DNA from: Desulfobulbus sp.
Lineage (GTDB): Bacteria > Desulfobacterota > Desulfobulbia > Desulfobulbales > Desulfobulbaceae
Assembly: GCA_028684915.1 (NCBI GenBank)
Contig: JAQUEZ010000029.1
Span: 1-45,354 of the forward strand
Direction of reading: 5' to 3'
Length of the DNA: 45,354 bases
A program made the translations under genes and the position numbers. Below the pieces are notes generated by a model. It saw only the letters and a list, made by a program, of their open reading frames with translations. It did not search any database and had not been told where the DNA came from. Below, piece after piece: positions 7,850 to 15,796 of the stretch (position 1 is its first letter; the number at the start of each line of letters is the position of its first letter).

Positions 7850-8347
7850 ATGAACACATCCGGTATCACCTTTTCTCCCATCGGCATTATTCGCAGCGAA
7901 CACACCGTGGCCAAACAGACTCCGATCCAACCCACCTATGCCAAGGGCTGTCAGGGCCGGGCCGAAATCCTGCCCGAGTTCAGCCAGGGGCTGCAGGATC
8001 TGGCCGGTTTTTCCCACCTGTACCTCATCACCCATCTGCACCAGGCCGAACCGACGAAACTGATCGTCAAACCCTTTCTTCAGGATGTACCCCGCGGTAT
8101 TTTTGCCACCCGCGCTCCCTGCCGCCCCAATGCCATCGGCCTGAGCATCGTCAAACTGGTGAGCATAGAGGGATCGACCCTGCTCTTGGACGGCGTCGAC
8201 ATCCTCGACGGCACACCGCTGTTGGACATCAAGCCCTACTGCGCTAAATTCGACCGGATCGAGAACACCTGCAACGGCTGGCAGGACGAGGTGGACGAAG
8301 CCACCGCCCAGAAACGCGGCCAGCGTGACTACGAGCCGACCCGGTAG
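7850..8347 (+). CDS. trmO: tRNA t6A37 N6-methyltransferase TrmO (TsaA family)
   Basis: 165 residues of the VirR/TsaA-like beta-barrel family. TrmO uses SAM to methylate N6 of threonylcarbamoyladenosine at position 37 of tRNA-Thr. Family landmarks are FSPIGIIRSE at the start, GCQGRAEILPEF, LAGFSHLYLI, GIFATRAPCRPNAIGLS and LLDIKPYCAKFD. The length is that of the short, single-domain form. The start is ATG 7850 with a weak AGG. It leads a tight three-gene run with a thioesterase (8 bases on) and an MBL hydrolase. Some TsaA-family proteins act elsewhere than on tRNA, so the exact substrate is less sure than the family. Confidence 0.88.
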   Translation: MNTSGITFSPIGIIRSEHTVAKQTPIQPTYAKGCQGRAEILPEFSQGLQDLAGFSHLYLITHLHQAEPTKLIVKPFLQDVPRGIFATRAPCRPNAIGLSIVKLVSIEGSTLLLDGVDILDGTPLLDIKPYCAKFDRIENTCNGWQDEVDEATAQKRGQRDYEPTR

Positions 8348-8355
8348 ACGGGCCC

Positions 8356-8769
8356 ATGGAAGACTTCAGCGGCCACGAGCACTGTTTGCTCTGTGGCCAG
8401 TTCCATCCCAACTCGTGGAAACTTCGCTTCACCCCAAACGCAACGGGAGAAGTTTCAACCAATTTTATAGCGGGAAAAGACTTACAGGGGTACGATAACC
8501 TCGTTCATGGTGGAGTTATCAGTTCATTGCTCGACGCAGCCATGACCCATTGTCTGTTTCACCAATCCATCCAGGCGGTAACCGGCGACCTCCGTGTCCG
8601 TTTTCTCAAACCGGTGGCCTGCGACGTCCCCCTAGAACTTCGGGCCAGGCTGCTCTTTGCCTGCCCGCCGCTGTACCAGTTGCAGGCTGAACTGCGATGC
8701 GACGGACAATTGATGGCCAGGGCCGAGGGCAAATTCATGCGACGAGGTTGCCATGACAGTATTGACTGA
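8356..8769 (+). CDS. PaaI-type hot-dog thioesterase
   Basis: 137 residues of the 4HBT/PaaI family. The helix entry LVHGGVISSLLDAAM (about 50-64) holds the HGG motif and the catalytic Asp position. These enzymes hydrolyse acyl-CoA thioesters; the substrate is unknown. An N-terminal CLLCG pair with His nearby (HEHCLLCGQFHPN) is common in this subgroup and may bind metal or be structural. It starts 8 bases after trmO and overlaps the next gene by 17 bases, so translation is probably coupled. Confidence 0.85.
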   Translation: MEDFSGHEHCLLCGQFHPNSWKLRFTPNATGEVSTNFIAGKDLQGYDNLVHGGVISSLLDAAMTHCLFHQSIQAVTGDLRVRFLKPVACDVPLELRARLLFACPPLYQLQAELRCDGQLMARAEGKFMRRGCHDSID

Positions 8770-9616
8770 GTCCCGGCAGATCAGAATCACCGTTCTCGTT
8801 GATAATGAAGCCGGTGCCGGCCTAGAGGCTGAGCACGGCTTTTCTCTCTGGATCGATACCGGCGACCGCCACATTCTCTTCGATACCGGCCAAGGCGAGC
8901 GCCTGTTAGCCAACGCAGCAGCCTTGAATATAGATCTCGCCCAAGCCGACAGCGTCATCCTTAGTCACGGCCACTACGATCACAGCGGCGGCCTAGGCCC
9001 CCTGCTCCACCACTGCCACTCTTTTGAACTCTATTGCCATCCGGCCTCGGTGAATCCCCGCTATTCGGTCCGTAACCATAAGGCCAAATCCTTACAGATG
9101 CCGCGCCAGTCCATGGCTGCCCTTGATCGCTTTCCCCAGGAACGCCTCCACTGGGTGCAGCAACCGCTCGTGCTTTCTCCCGGAATCGGCCTGACCGGTC
9201 CTATTTTGCGCGAAACCAGCTTCGAAGATACCGGCGGTCCTTATTTTCTCGATCAGGCCGGTCATCGCCCCGATCCGGTGGACGATGACCTCGCGTTGTG
9301 GATCAGCACCGATTCTGGGCTGATTGTCTGCGTCGGTTGCGCCCATTCCGGCCTGATCAACACCCTGAAGCAGGTTCTACGCCAAAATCCCGGCCAAAGT
9401 ATCCGCGCAGTTATCGGCGGCTTTCATCTGCTCGATGCTGATCGCAGGCGCATGGAGTTGACCACCCAGGCTCTGCGAAAAATGGCCCCGGAATGGATTA
9501 TTCCCTGCCACTGCACCGGTGAAGAGGCAGTGGAACAACTGCGCCACGCCTTCGGCAGACACTGCCGCCCAGGCATGGCAGGAATGAAACTCAGTTTTGA
9601 GACCCAACGGACGTGA
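8753..9616 (+). CDS. MBL-fold metallo-hydrolase (MJ0888-like family)
   Basis: 287 residues. The metal motif HGHYDHSGG (about 71-79) and later ligands in CVGCAHSG and IGGFHLL, plus a terminal PCHCTG, fit the metallo-beta-lactamase subgroup often annotated as 7,8-dihydropterin-6-methyl-ribofuranosylaminobenzene-phosphate synthase. That name comes from an archaeal methanopterin enzyme and probably does not describe the real reaction here. The start has GAGG five bases upstream and lies inside the thioesterase gene. It is the last gene of the trmO run. Confidence 0.85.
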   Translation: MTVLTESRQIRITVLVDNEAGAGLEAEHGFSLWIDTGDRHILFDTGQGERLLANAAALNIDLAQADSVILSHGHYDHSGGLGPLLHHCHSFELYCHPASVNPRYSVRNHKAKSLQMPRQSMAALDRFPQERLHWVQQPLVLSPGIGLTGPILRETSFEDTGGPYFLDQAGHRPDPVDDDLALWISTDSGLIVCVGCAHSGLINTLKQVLRQNPGQSIRAVIGGFHLLDADRRRMELTTQALRKMAPEWIIPCHCTGEEAVEQLRHAFGRHCRPGMAGMKLSFETQRT

Positions 9617-9679
9617 GGGGCGGGGAAAGAGAAAAGTATTCGAATAATGCGCCGGATTTCGGTTCGGATACAAGGCGCT

Positions 9680-9724
9680 TTAACTTGTAAACATCAAGCA
9701 TATTCACAAGTTAAACAACACCGT
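9680..9724. other. AT-rich hairpin downstream of the MBL gene
   Basis: TTAACTTGT and ACAAGTTAA are perfect 9-bp arms with a 27-base loop. There is no T-run directly after it. It lies in the 251-bp gap between the MBL gene and the next gene. Confidence 0.35.
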
Positions 9725-9867
9725 AGCAAGACCTAAAGACAAGCAGAATTGGATTTATTTATTTTTTTTTGAGCGGTGGGATACCGCCAGACAGGAGAAA
9801 TCGGACCGTTAGACCTACAACGCAAGGCAGCAGTCAATACCCACAGCAACCTAGAGGAGGAGTGTGA

Positions 9868-10614
9868 ATGAGCGGGGGCAAAGCGATCTTTGAACAGGCA
9901 GACAACGACATGCTGGTGCAGATGGTAATGGATGGATTTCGCCGCACAGTGATCCATTACGGCTCCTGGTTTGCCGAGGTGGCGCATCAGGTCGGCCTGG
10001 AAAAAGCCATGGAAGTGGAGGACACGGTATGGCAGGCCAGCGTTGGCAATCAGGTTGACCGGCTGGGCAAAACCCTGGGCTTTGCCACAGAAAACGGTCT
10101 GCCGTCGGCCCTGCAAAACCTGCCCAAAGAGACGTTGGTAGATCTGATTGAAAAGCTGAGCATCAACTGGCTAGCCAATGACGGTATCTGGTTTCAGGCG
10201 GTGGAAAAACAGTTCGGCATGGGCGATGCCAAGCGGTGCAACGATACCTGCTGGACCAGGTTTTCCCCCTTTGAGGCGACCCGGATCAAGAAACTACTCA
10301 ATCTACCGAAAAACGGTGGTATCCCGGCGCTGAAAAAGGCGCTGGCCTTTCGCATGTACGCCTTTATCAATGAGCAGTCGATGGAGGATGTGGGGGACAA
10401 CTGCATCATCTTCTACATGAATAACTGCCGCGTACAGGCCGCCCGTAAGCGCAGAGGCTTGCCCGATTATCCCTGCAAATCAGCAGGGTTGGTCGAGTAC
10501 CCCACCTTTGCCAGTACTATCGATTCGCGCATTGTTACCGAGTGCGTCGGCTGTCCGCCGGACCAACATCCGGACAAATGGTTCTGTGCCTGGAAATTTA
10601 CTTTGGAAGCGTAA
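9868..10614 (+). CDS. Cysteine-rich cytosolic protein, DUF6125-like
   Basis: 248 residues without membrane segments. The first 160 are helical. The C-terminal third carries clustered cysteines (DNCIIFYMNNCR, DYPCKSAG, TECVGCPPDQHPDKWFCAW), suggesting a metal or cluster site. The layout resembles DUF6125-type proteins, some of which are labelled L-2-amino-thiazoline-4-carboxylic acid hydrolase-like; I recall this family only roughly. The start is well supported by AGAGGAGGAG just upstream. It stands alone between two intergenic hairpins, and the function is unknown. Confidence 0.7.
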   Translation: MSGGKAIFEQADNDMLVQMVMDGFRRTVIHYGSWFAEVAHQVGLEKAMEVEDTVWQASVGNQVDRLGKTLGFATENGLPSALQNLPKETLVDLIEKLSINWLANDGIWFQAVEKQFGMGDAKRCNDTCWTRFSPFEATRIKKLLNLPKNGGIPALKKALAFRMYAFINEQSMEDVGDNCIIFYMNNCRVQAARKRRGLPDYPCKSAGLVEYPTFASTIDSRIVTECVGCPPDQHPDKWFCAWKFTLEA

Positions 10615-10622
10615 ACATATTT

Positions 10623-10666
10623 GCTCAGCCGCCATGGAGATGCATGTTAAACAGGGGCGGCTGAGC
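10623..10666. other. Long perfect inverted repeat between convergent genes
   Basis: GCTCAGCCGCC and GGCGGCTGAGC, 11-bp perfect arms with a 22-base loop. It lies just after the stop of the DUF6125-like gene and before the end of the HTH gene on the other strand. No T-run on either side, so if it ends transcription it is not by the classic route. Confidence 0.5.
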
Positions 10667-10687
10667 GCCCCATAATGAACGTATTGC

Positions 10688-11515
10688 TTACTCGCCTAAA
10701 ACGTTGTTTAAAGGGTTGGACACCAACGGTGGTAACAGATTCTGCACCTCGCGTTCGGACCACAGAGGAAGACCCGATAGAGTGGCGACATTGATCTGAT
10801 TGAGGCCCCGGGCAATTTCCTCGTAGCTCTTCCCCTTGGCACGGAGTCGCTGGATAGAACGGGAAAGCTCTTCGCTGGAGAATATTTTTTTCTCCTCCAC
10901 CTCAGTAAGCTGCAAGTTAACTTCCGGCGGTAACTCTACGGAGCTTGCCAACACAACGGTATCATCCTGCGACAACTCCACCACTTCGTAGATACCGTCG
11001 TTTTTTGCCTCCATCTGGTTCATCATCTCAGCCTCATTGACGTAGGGCGGCGACACTACAGACGTGGTTTCAGTGGGCATAGGCTTGTATTCGAGCTGCA
11101 ACCCGACCATCAAACGCATCAGGTCATCGATCTGTCGATCACGCCGGGAGAGTTGCTCACGCATATCCTCCAGCTGTTCTTTTAACAACTCGATTTGATC
11201 TTTGTAGGAGAGGAGCAGATCGCCAAGATAACTCTCAACACTTTCTATTGAGGCAGACGGGCGCACAACAGCGGAACGGGGAGCAACCTCGACCGGTTCT
11301 TCGCCATCGCGGGCATAGGTGGCCAGCAACTGACGGCCTTCGTCCCAGCGTTCGAGATCAGCATAACGAAAACGAACTTCCTGCTTGCCGGTGCTGGGAT
11401 TGAGGATCAATTTGTAGGGTAATCCTCGTTTCCGGTATCGGCTGATGGATTTAGTGGAGACGGTGAGAAAATCAGCGGCCTCCTTCTGTGTGACCAGATA
11501 TTCGTTCTCGCTCAT
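10688..11515 (-). CDS. Excisionase/MerR-type HTH protein with coiled coil and a recombinase-like tail
   Basis: 275 residues in three parts. Residues 1-60 are a helix-turn-helix of the excisionase/MerR type (TQKEAADFLTVSTKSISRY). Residues 95-145 form a strongly predicted coiled coil (KDQIELLKEQLEDMREQ). Residues 220-262 look like the small helical motif that follows serine recombinases (IQRLRAKGKSYEEIARGLNQ then WSEREVQNLL). It has no catalytic domain, so it is probably a DNA-binding regulator or architectural protein. It begins 10 bases after the PLP decarboxylase stop and is likely cotranscribed with it. Confidence 0.65.
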   Translation of the reverse strand: MSENEYLVTQKEAADFLTVSTKSISRYRKRGLPYKLILNPSTGKQEVRFRYADLERWDEGRQLLATYARDGEEPVEVAPRSAVVRPSASIESVESYLGDLLLSYKDQIELLKEQLEDMREQLSRRDRQIDDLMRLMVGLQLEYKPMPTETTSVVSPPYVNEAEMMNQMEAKNDGIYEVVELSQDDTVVLASSVELPPEVNLQLTEVEEKKIFSSEELSRSIQRLRAKGKSYEEIARGLNQINVATLSGLPLWSEREVQNLLPPLVSNPLNNVLGE

Positions 11516-11525
11516 GCCATCCTCA

Positions 11526-12971
11526 TTAATGCGTACTCTTCAGGCCGCTCCTTTCGACCAGCAGTTCATGCACTAGTTCACGACCAGTCTCAATAACCGT
11601 CCGAAAAAAGAGGTCGATCTCGGGTTTATCGACATTGACGTTGGTGATCAGCAGGCGCAGCACCAGTTCACCATTGACCAGCCCGGTGCCGACCAAAAAA
11701 AGGCCAGCGCGATGCATCCGCTCCCGCAATGCCTTGGTAAAGCCAGCAACCGACACGCCCTGTGGCGGCCGATAGCGGAAACAGATATTAAATGATTCCC
11801 GAGGCACCACCATTTCCAATTCCTCGACCTGCTCCACCTGCTGCTCGGCATACTGACACAATTCCAGATATTTTTCCACCCGTGCCGCCAATCCGGCCTG
11901 ACCGTAAAACTTCCAGTCAAGAAACCATTTGAGGCTGTCGACCCGCCGCCCGCACTGCAACGACATGGTCCCCAGATCGCGGACCTCGCCGTTGTCCCCC
12001 TCGCGAAAAATATAACTCTCATCGCCGGCACTGCAGACATCACGCAGGATATGTGGCCGCCGGTTGAAAAGCAGCACGTTGCACATCAGGGCCGTACCCA
12101 GCATCTTGTGAAAATCCAGGGTAAAGGAATCGGCTTGCTCCAGGCGGGGGAGAAATTGACGGCGAAGCTTATCGCTAAAGATTGCCGCCCCACCCCAGGC
12201 GCCATCGACATGGAGCCAAAATTGGTAGCGTTCGCGCAACTCCAGGAGTGGACCGATTTGATCGTAGGCACCGCGAACGGTGGTTCCGGCTGTGGCGGCC
12301 ACCCAAAAAGGCACCCCACCCTGCTCTACCACCTTGGCCATCTGCCGCTCAAGTTCGTCTAGCCGCATCCGCCCGTGGTTATCAACTGGAATTTTCAACA
12401 GATGCTCGGAACCCAGGCCAAGAATGTTGGCCGCCCGATCCATGGAATAGTGGGCATCGGCGTTAACAAAACCAAACAATTCGGCCCGTTGAAACAGCCC
12501 CCGTTGCTTGATCTCCGGGGTGAGATTGTTGCGGGCCGCCATCATCGCAATCATGTTGGCGTTGCTCGATCCGGTGGTCATCTGGCCGCAGCCGTTCTCA
12601 AACCCGACCAGATCCAGCATGGTCTGCAACATAAATTTTTCCATCAAAGTAGAGACCGGTGCAGTCTCGAAGGTGCAGGCCGAGGTGTTGGTGATCGCTG
12701 CAACCATCTCGCCAATCATCGAAGGCGGATTGGCGCCGGCCCACATCCGGTTCAGATACCCCGGATGGTTGGTTTTGACCGCATGGGCCAGATACTGTTC
12801 AACCCAGGCAAAGAGCGCGTCCCAGTCGCCCTGCCCCCCTTGTTGTTCGAGGTGCAACCGCTGCCGCAATTCGCCCGGGTCCAGATACTCGACAAAGCTG
12901 CCGGTCTCACGTTCCTGGGAATAGCGAGCGAGCACTTGCAACAACCGCTCGAAGATTTTTTCCTGCTCCAT
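11526..12971 (-). CDS. Group II PLP-dependent decarboxylase
   Basis: 481 residues of the glutamate/aromatic/diaminobutyrate decarboxylase family. Seen: TTGSSNAN (132-139), the stacking His in HYSMDRA (H174), HVDGAWGG (254-261, D256 for the pyridine nitrogen) and Lys289 in DFHKMLGT for the Schiff base. Family members make GABA, beta-alanine (PanP-type), diaminopropane or aromatic amines; I cannot choose between them. The open frame continues 82 codons upstream to 13217, but that part is the tandem repeat below, so I start at ATG 12971 (MEQEKIFERL). The ribosome site there is weak (GGGA). Confidence 0.85.
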   Translation of the reverse strand: MEQEKIFERLLQVLARYSQERETGSFVEYLDPGELRQRLHLEQQGGQGDWDALFAWVEQYLAHAVKTNHPGYLNRMWAGANPPSMIGEMVAAITNTSACTFETAPVSTLMEKFMLQTMLDLVGFENGCGQMTTGSSNANMIAMMAARNNLTPEIKQRGLFQRAELFGFVNADAHYSMDRAANILGLGSEHLLKIPVDNHGRMRLDELERQMAKVVEQGGVPFWVAATAGTTVRGAYDQIGPLLELRERYQFWLHVDGAWGGAAIFSDKLRRQFLPRLEQADSFTLDFHKMLGTALMCNVLLFNRRPHILRDVCSAGDESYIFREGDNGEVRDLGTMSLQCGRRVDSLKWFLDWKFYGQAGLAARVEKYLELCQYAEQQVEQVEELEMVVPRESFNICFRYRPPQGVSVAGFTKALRERMHRAGLFLVGTGLVNGELVLRLLITNVNVDKPEIDLFFRTVIETGRELVHELLVERSGLKSTH

Positions 12972-13007
12972 ACGTCCCGTGAATGCTCCCTGTGATAAGT
13001 GACAATA

Positions 13008-13161
13008 GTCGTTCTCGCAAAAAGCCGCGAAAACGACGTTCCTCGCTCCGCACTCCACTGTGTTGGCAACACAGTATTCCCGTTGTTTGACTTGTACGAA
13101 GCTATCACAATAAGTCGCTCCCGAAAAAAACCACGAAAAACGACGTTTCCCACTTCGCAAG
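13008..13161. repeat. Two tandem copies of a 106-bp unit
   Basis: GTCGTTCTCGCAAAAAGCC at 13008 and GTCGCTCCCGAAAAAAACC at 13114 begin two related blocks, each running through CGAAAA and ACGTTYC to a CGCA. Between them lies a perfect palindrome, ACTGTGTT/AACACAGT (13057-13075). A similar single copy lies near 5494 and a weaker one near 43024. It sits directly upstream of the decarboxylase and extends its frame by chance. Confidence 0.6.
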
Positions 13162-13216
13162 TCGCTGTTTTTATGGACGCAGGACTTTCCAAGCTTTGGG
13201 CTTTTACGGGGCAACA

Positions 13217-13626
13217 CTCTTCAAATAACGCAACCTGAAAGCACCCCGGCGCGGAGTGACAAGCCGCCGGGTGGAAAGCTATCTACTCTTGGCGTTTTTG
13301 CAAGGCCGTTTCCCGAAAAATCCGTTGTGGACAACATTGTCCCCCTGAACAACGGAAGATCCGGAAAATGTGCAAAAGCGATTGCTCATATACTACAGGG
13401 AGGGCGGTTTATCGAACAGAAAGTGGCCCTTGCGAACTTCTGACGGGAATAGAACAAGAAAAAGATGAAAAACTGAAGATACGTACCCTTGCTGGACTCG
13501 CAAAAAGTCCATCAAACTCTAAGGCGTTGTCAAAAAATAACCTGGCCGGGAAATTGTTTTAAACGCCATAAAGAGGAGTAACGACATGGTGATAAATGGC
13601 CATGTTATTTCGTAACGGCTCTAAGA
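13217..13626. other. Gene-poor stretch with several hairpins
   Basis: No protein gene that I can support. Hairpins: CACCC-GGCG with CGCCGGGTG (about 13233-13274, one bulge), and a nested one at 13322-13355 (CCGTTGT/ACAACGG enclosing GGACAA/TTGTCC). At 13493-13516 there is a further GGACT/AGTCC palindrome (TGGACTCGCAAAAAGTCCAT). Another, ACATGG/CCATGT, lies near 13590. I see no riboswitch class that fits. Confidence 0.45.
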
Positions 13627-13751
13627 GATTCCTCAGTAAAAATAAGCTCTACAAGGAGGTGCTTTTTCTCGGTACAAAGGCATAAATACGCTCTGTCGAG
13701 TGTAGGGAAAAAAGCGACGACGCAGGAGATCAAAGCTTTTACGACGTCATC
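13627..13751 (+). repeat. Copy 2 of the terminal-repeat element, near full length
   Basis: 125 bp. It starts GATTCCTCAGTAAAAAT and ends TTTTACGACGTCATC, and has CTCTACAAGGAGGTG, TCTGTCGAGTGTAGGG and ACGACGCAGGAGATC in the same order as the copy at 45051-45180 (reverse orientation). Its right end lies 6 bases from the stop of the DUF4388 gene. Confidence 0.75.
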
Positions 13752-13757
13752 AATATT

Positions 13758-14321
13758 TCAGGGGGCGATCAGGCTATCTAAATACACCATACCTTCAAGC
13801 AGGAGATGGTCCACCCGCTCATGCAGTTGCGCTGCTGTCGGAGCCGGTTCTTCTCCCGGGTAGTAGATAAAGGTCCCCTGTTGCCAGGCCAGGGCTTCAA
13901 AGAATGCTTCTTTGATCTGACGCTCCAGGGAATCATCAAGGAACTGCGGATTCACATACCCCTGGTTAGCCAGGATCCGCCCCAGTGGCTGCTGTTGCCC
14001 GGATTGCTCATGCAACTGCAAACACTCCTTAAGCTGGTTTGGGGTAATCAATCCATTTTCAAGTAGAATGGCACCGATCCGGCGGGGATTGACCCGCAAG
14101 GTGCCATAGATGAACACACCACCGGTGAAATAAAAAACGCCATCGTTCTCCTGCGAGCAAACCTCAAGCTTACCGCTGAGTGAAGCAAGATCAAAGAGTT
14201 GAAAAATATTATCCAGAGGGATGGCGGCGATATCGCCTTGAAAGCCGATGGATCCGGTGTTCTGAGGCGTAACGCCAGCAGGTTGCAGGCCAGAAGCTGC
14301 AGACATAGACGACTTCTCCAA
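13758..14321 (-). CDS. DUF4388-domain protein
   Basis: 187 residues. The N-terminal half (GFQGDIAAIPLDNIFQLFDL onward, with SGKLEV and FYFTGGVFIYG) is DUF4388, found alone or fused to response regulators in Desulfobacterota and Myxococcota (PatA/FrzS-like contexts). The next part, IGAILLENGLITPNQLKECL and LGRILANQGYV, repeats a motif found at the start of type II/IV secretion ATPases (GspE-N-like). It is probably a signalling or polarity adaptor; the role is not known. There is no partner gene next to it, and a repeat copy abuts its end. Confidence 0.8.
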   Translation of the reverse strand: MEKSSMSAASGLQPAGVTPQNTGSIGFQGDIAAIPLDNIFQLFDLASLSGKLEVCSQENDGVFYFTGGVFIYGTLRVNPRRIGAILLENGLITPNQLKECLQLHEQSGQQQPLGRILANQGYVNPQFLDDSLERQIKEAFFEALAWQQGTFIYYPGEEPAPTAAQLHERVDHLLLEGMVYLDSLIAP

Positions 14322-14437
14322 GGTGAGAGGGGAGCGTAAAGAGCTTATTATCCCTTTAGTTCTTCATTTTCTCCCCAGAAGTCAAGCGGAGAATCGACCG
14401 GCGATCCTCCGCGATGACAGCTCTTTTCCTCTTGGTC

Positions 14438-15631
14438 TCAGACCCGAAGGATGTCCTCCGGTGCCCGGGTCAGCACCTGAGGTCCTGTTTCGGCGAGAAC
14501 AAAGGTATTTTCCGTGCCGATAGCCCCCTCAGCAAAAACGAATTTCGGCTCCAGTGCAAAGGTCATCCCGGTGGCCAGCGGCATTTTTACCCCTTGGGCA
14601 AAAATGGGATATTCGTCGAGTTCCAGACCGACGCCATGGCCGATAAAGCGGACTTTATCGTTGCCGATACCCATGAAATTTGCTTCCAGGCCCATCTGTT
14701 CGGCCAGTTCCACCGACTTGACATAGACTTCCTCGCAGAGGATTCCGGGCCGAATCATGGCCACCAGGGCGGCCTGGATTTCCAAGGAAGCAGCATGGGC
14801 CTTTTGCAGCTGTTCCGAAACATCGCCGATGACAAACATGCGGGCGCCATCGGCGGTGTAACCGTTGATGACACAGGTGTAGTCGATGTAGACCACCTCG
14901 TTTCTGCCGATTGCCTTCCAGCCCGCACCGTGGGGGTTGTTGGCCGGAGTCAGACCGCAGCCACCCACCGGACCGTCGAAATAGGTCGCCGCTGCACCGC
15001 TGGCGCCGGTGGTGACATTGCCCATGAAGAAGTCCTGGTTAAAGGCACGCATCTTGGAGCAGCCGCCGTAACCGCGTTTACGCATACCGCCCTCGAACAG
15101 GCTGGCCAGTTCGATCTCGGTCATGCCTTCACGTAACCAACCGGGCACCTCGGCAAAGACCTGGTCGAGCACACCGCAGGCCCGCTGCAACAGATCAACC
15201 TCATAGGCCGATTTGACGGTGCGGATACGTTTGATCCCATCGGAGATGTCTCTAAAATTGCACTCTTGGAAGACCTTCTTATAAAACTGCCAGGTATTGT
15301 AGGGGATAACATCCAGCTCGAGGCCGATGTTGTCCACGCTGAATCCCTTTTCCTTGAGCAGGCCCGGAATGGCCTTGAGGCTTTTGACATCAAGGATCTC
15401 CTCAAGGGGGGATTCCTTACAGGCCCGGGCATAACTCTTGCGGACCATGAGCAAAGGTTTTCCTGCCCTGGGAATGAAGAGATGGGCGGATTGCGAGGTG
15501 CCGCTGAAATAGAACAGGTTGGTGTGATGGATAATCAGGGCGCCATCAAGGCCGAGCTGATCAAGGGTGGTCTGGAAGAGCTGGATGCGGGCATCGATCT
15601 CGCTCTTTGGTGTATACAGCATATCCGTCAT
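14438..15631 (-). CDS. M24-family metallopeptidase-fold protein (Xaa-Pro peptidase-like)
   Basis: 397 residues with the creatinase N-domain (1-135) and the pita-bread catalytic domain. All five expected metal ligands are visible: D250 (VYIDYT), D261 (TADGARM), H332 (GHGVGLELDEYP), E361 (ALEPKF) and E374 (IGTENTF). The second His usual in HExP of prolidases is Asp here (LELDEYP). The family holds aminopeptidase P, prolidase and also creatinase, an amidinohydrolase. ATG 15631 has AGGGGA upstream; an earlier in-frame start at 15664 is less likely. It follows nspC by about 165 bases and may be the last gene of the polyamine run. Confidence 0.85.
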   Translation of the reverse strand: MTDMLYTPKSEIDARIQLFQTTLDQLGLDGALIIHHTNLFYFSGTSQSAHLFIPRAGKPLLMVRKSYARACKESPLEEILDVKSLKAIPGLLKEKGFSVDNIGLELDVIPYNTWQFYKKVFQECNFRDISDGIKRIRTVKSAYEVDLLQRACGVLDQVFAEVPGWLREGMTEIELASLFEGGMRKRGYGGCSKMRAFNQDFFMGNVTTGASGAAATYFDGPVGGCGLTPANNPHGAGWKAIGRNEVVYIDYTCVINGYTADGARMFVIGDVSEQLQKAHAASLEIQAALVAMIRPGILCEEVYVKSVELAEQMGLEANFMGIGNDKVRFIGHGVGLELDEYPIFAQGVKMPLATGMTFALEPKFVFAEGAIGTENTFVLAETGPQVLTRAPEDILRV

Positions 15632-15796
15632 AATTGTTTTCCCCTGTGCACAAGATGACAACAAAACACCGGTTTAACTGCAAAGTTGCAGGCCAACCTA
15701 TCCATCATCAAAGGTTCTGTCAATCACTGATCGCGAGCTGGGAGCCAGGACGTTGGCAGAAAAAGGCGCCTGAGCCTTTGAGGAAGAGAGCAAGAC

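Noticed and set aside
12972..13217. 82-codon N-terminal extension of the PLP decarboxylase
   Set aside because: It translates the tandem repeat and has no family similarity; the domain begins at 12971.
13233..13300. GEMM (c-di-GMP) or molybdenum cofactor riboswitch
   Set aside because: The stem and GAAAGC looked suggestive, but the conserved cores of these classes are missing and no plus-strand gene follows.
13368..13562. 64-codon plus-strand frame
   Set aside because: No ribosome site or family; overlaps hairpins and a repeat palindrome.
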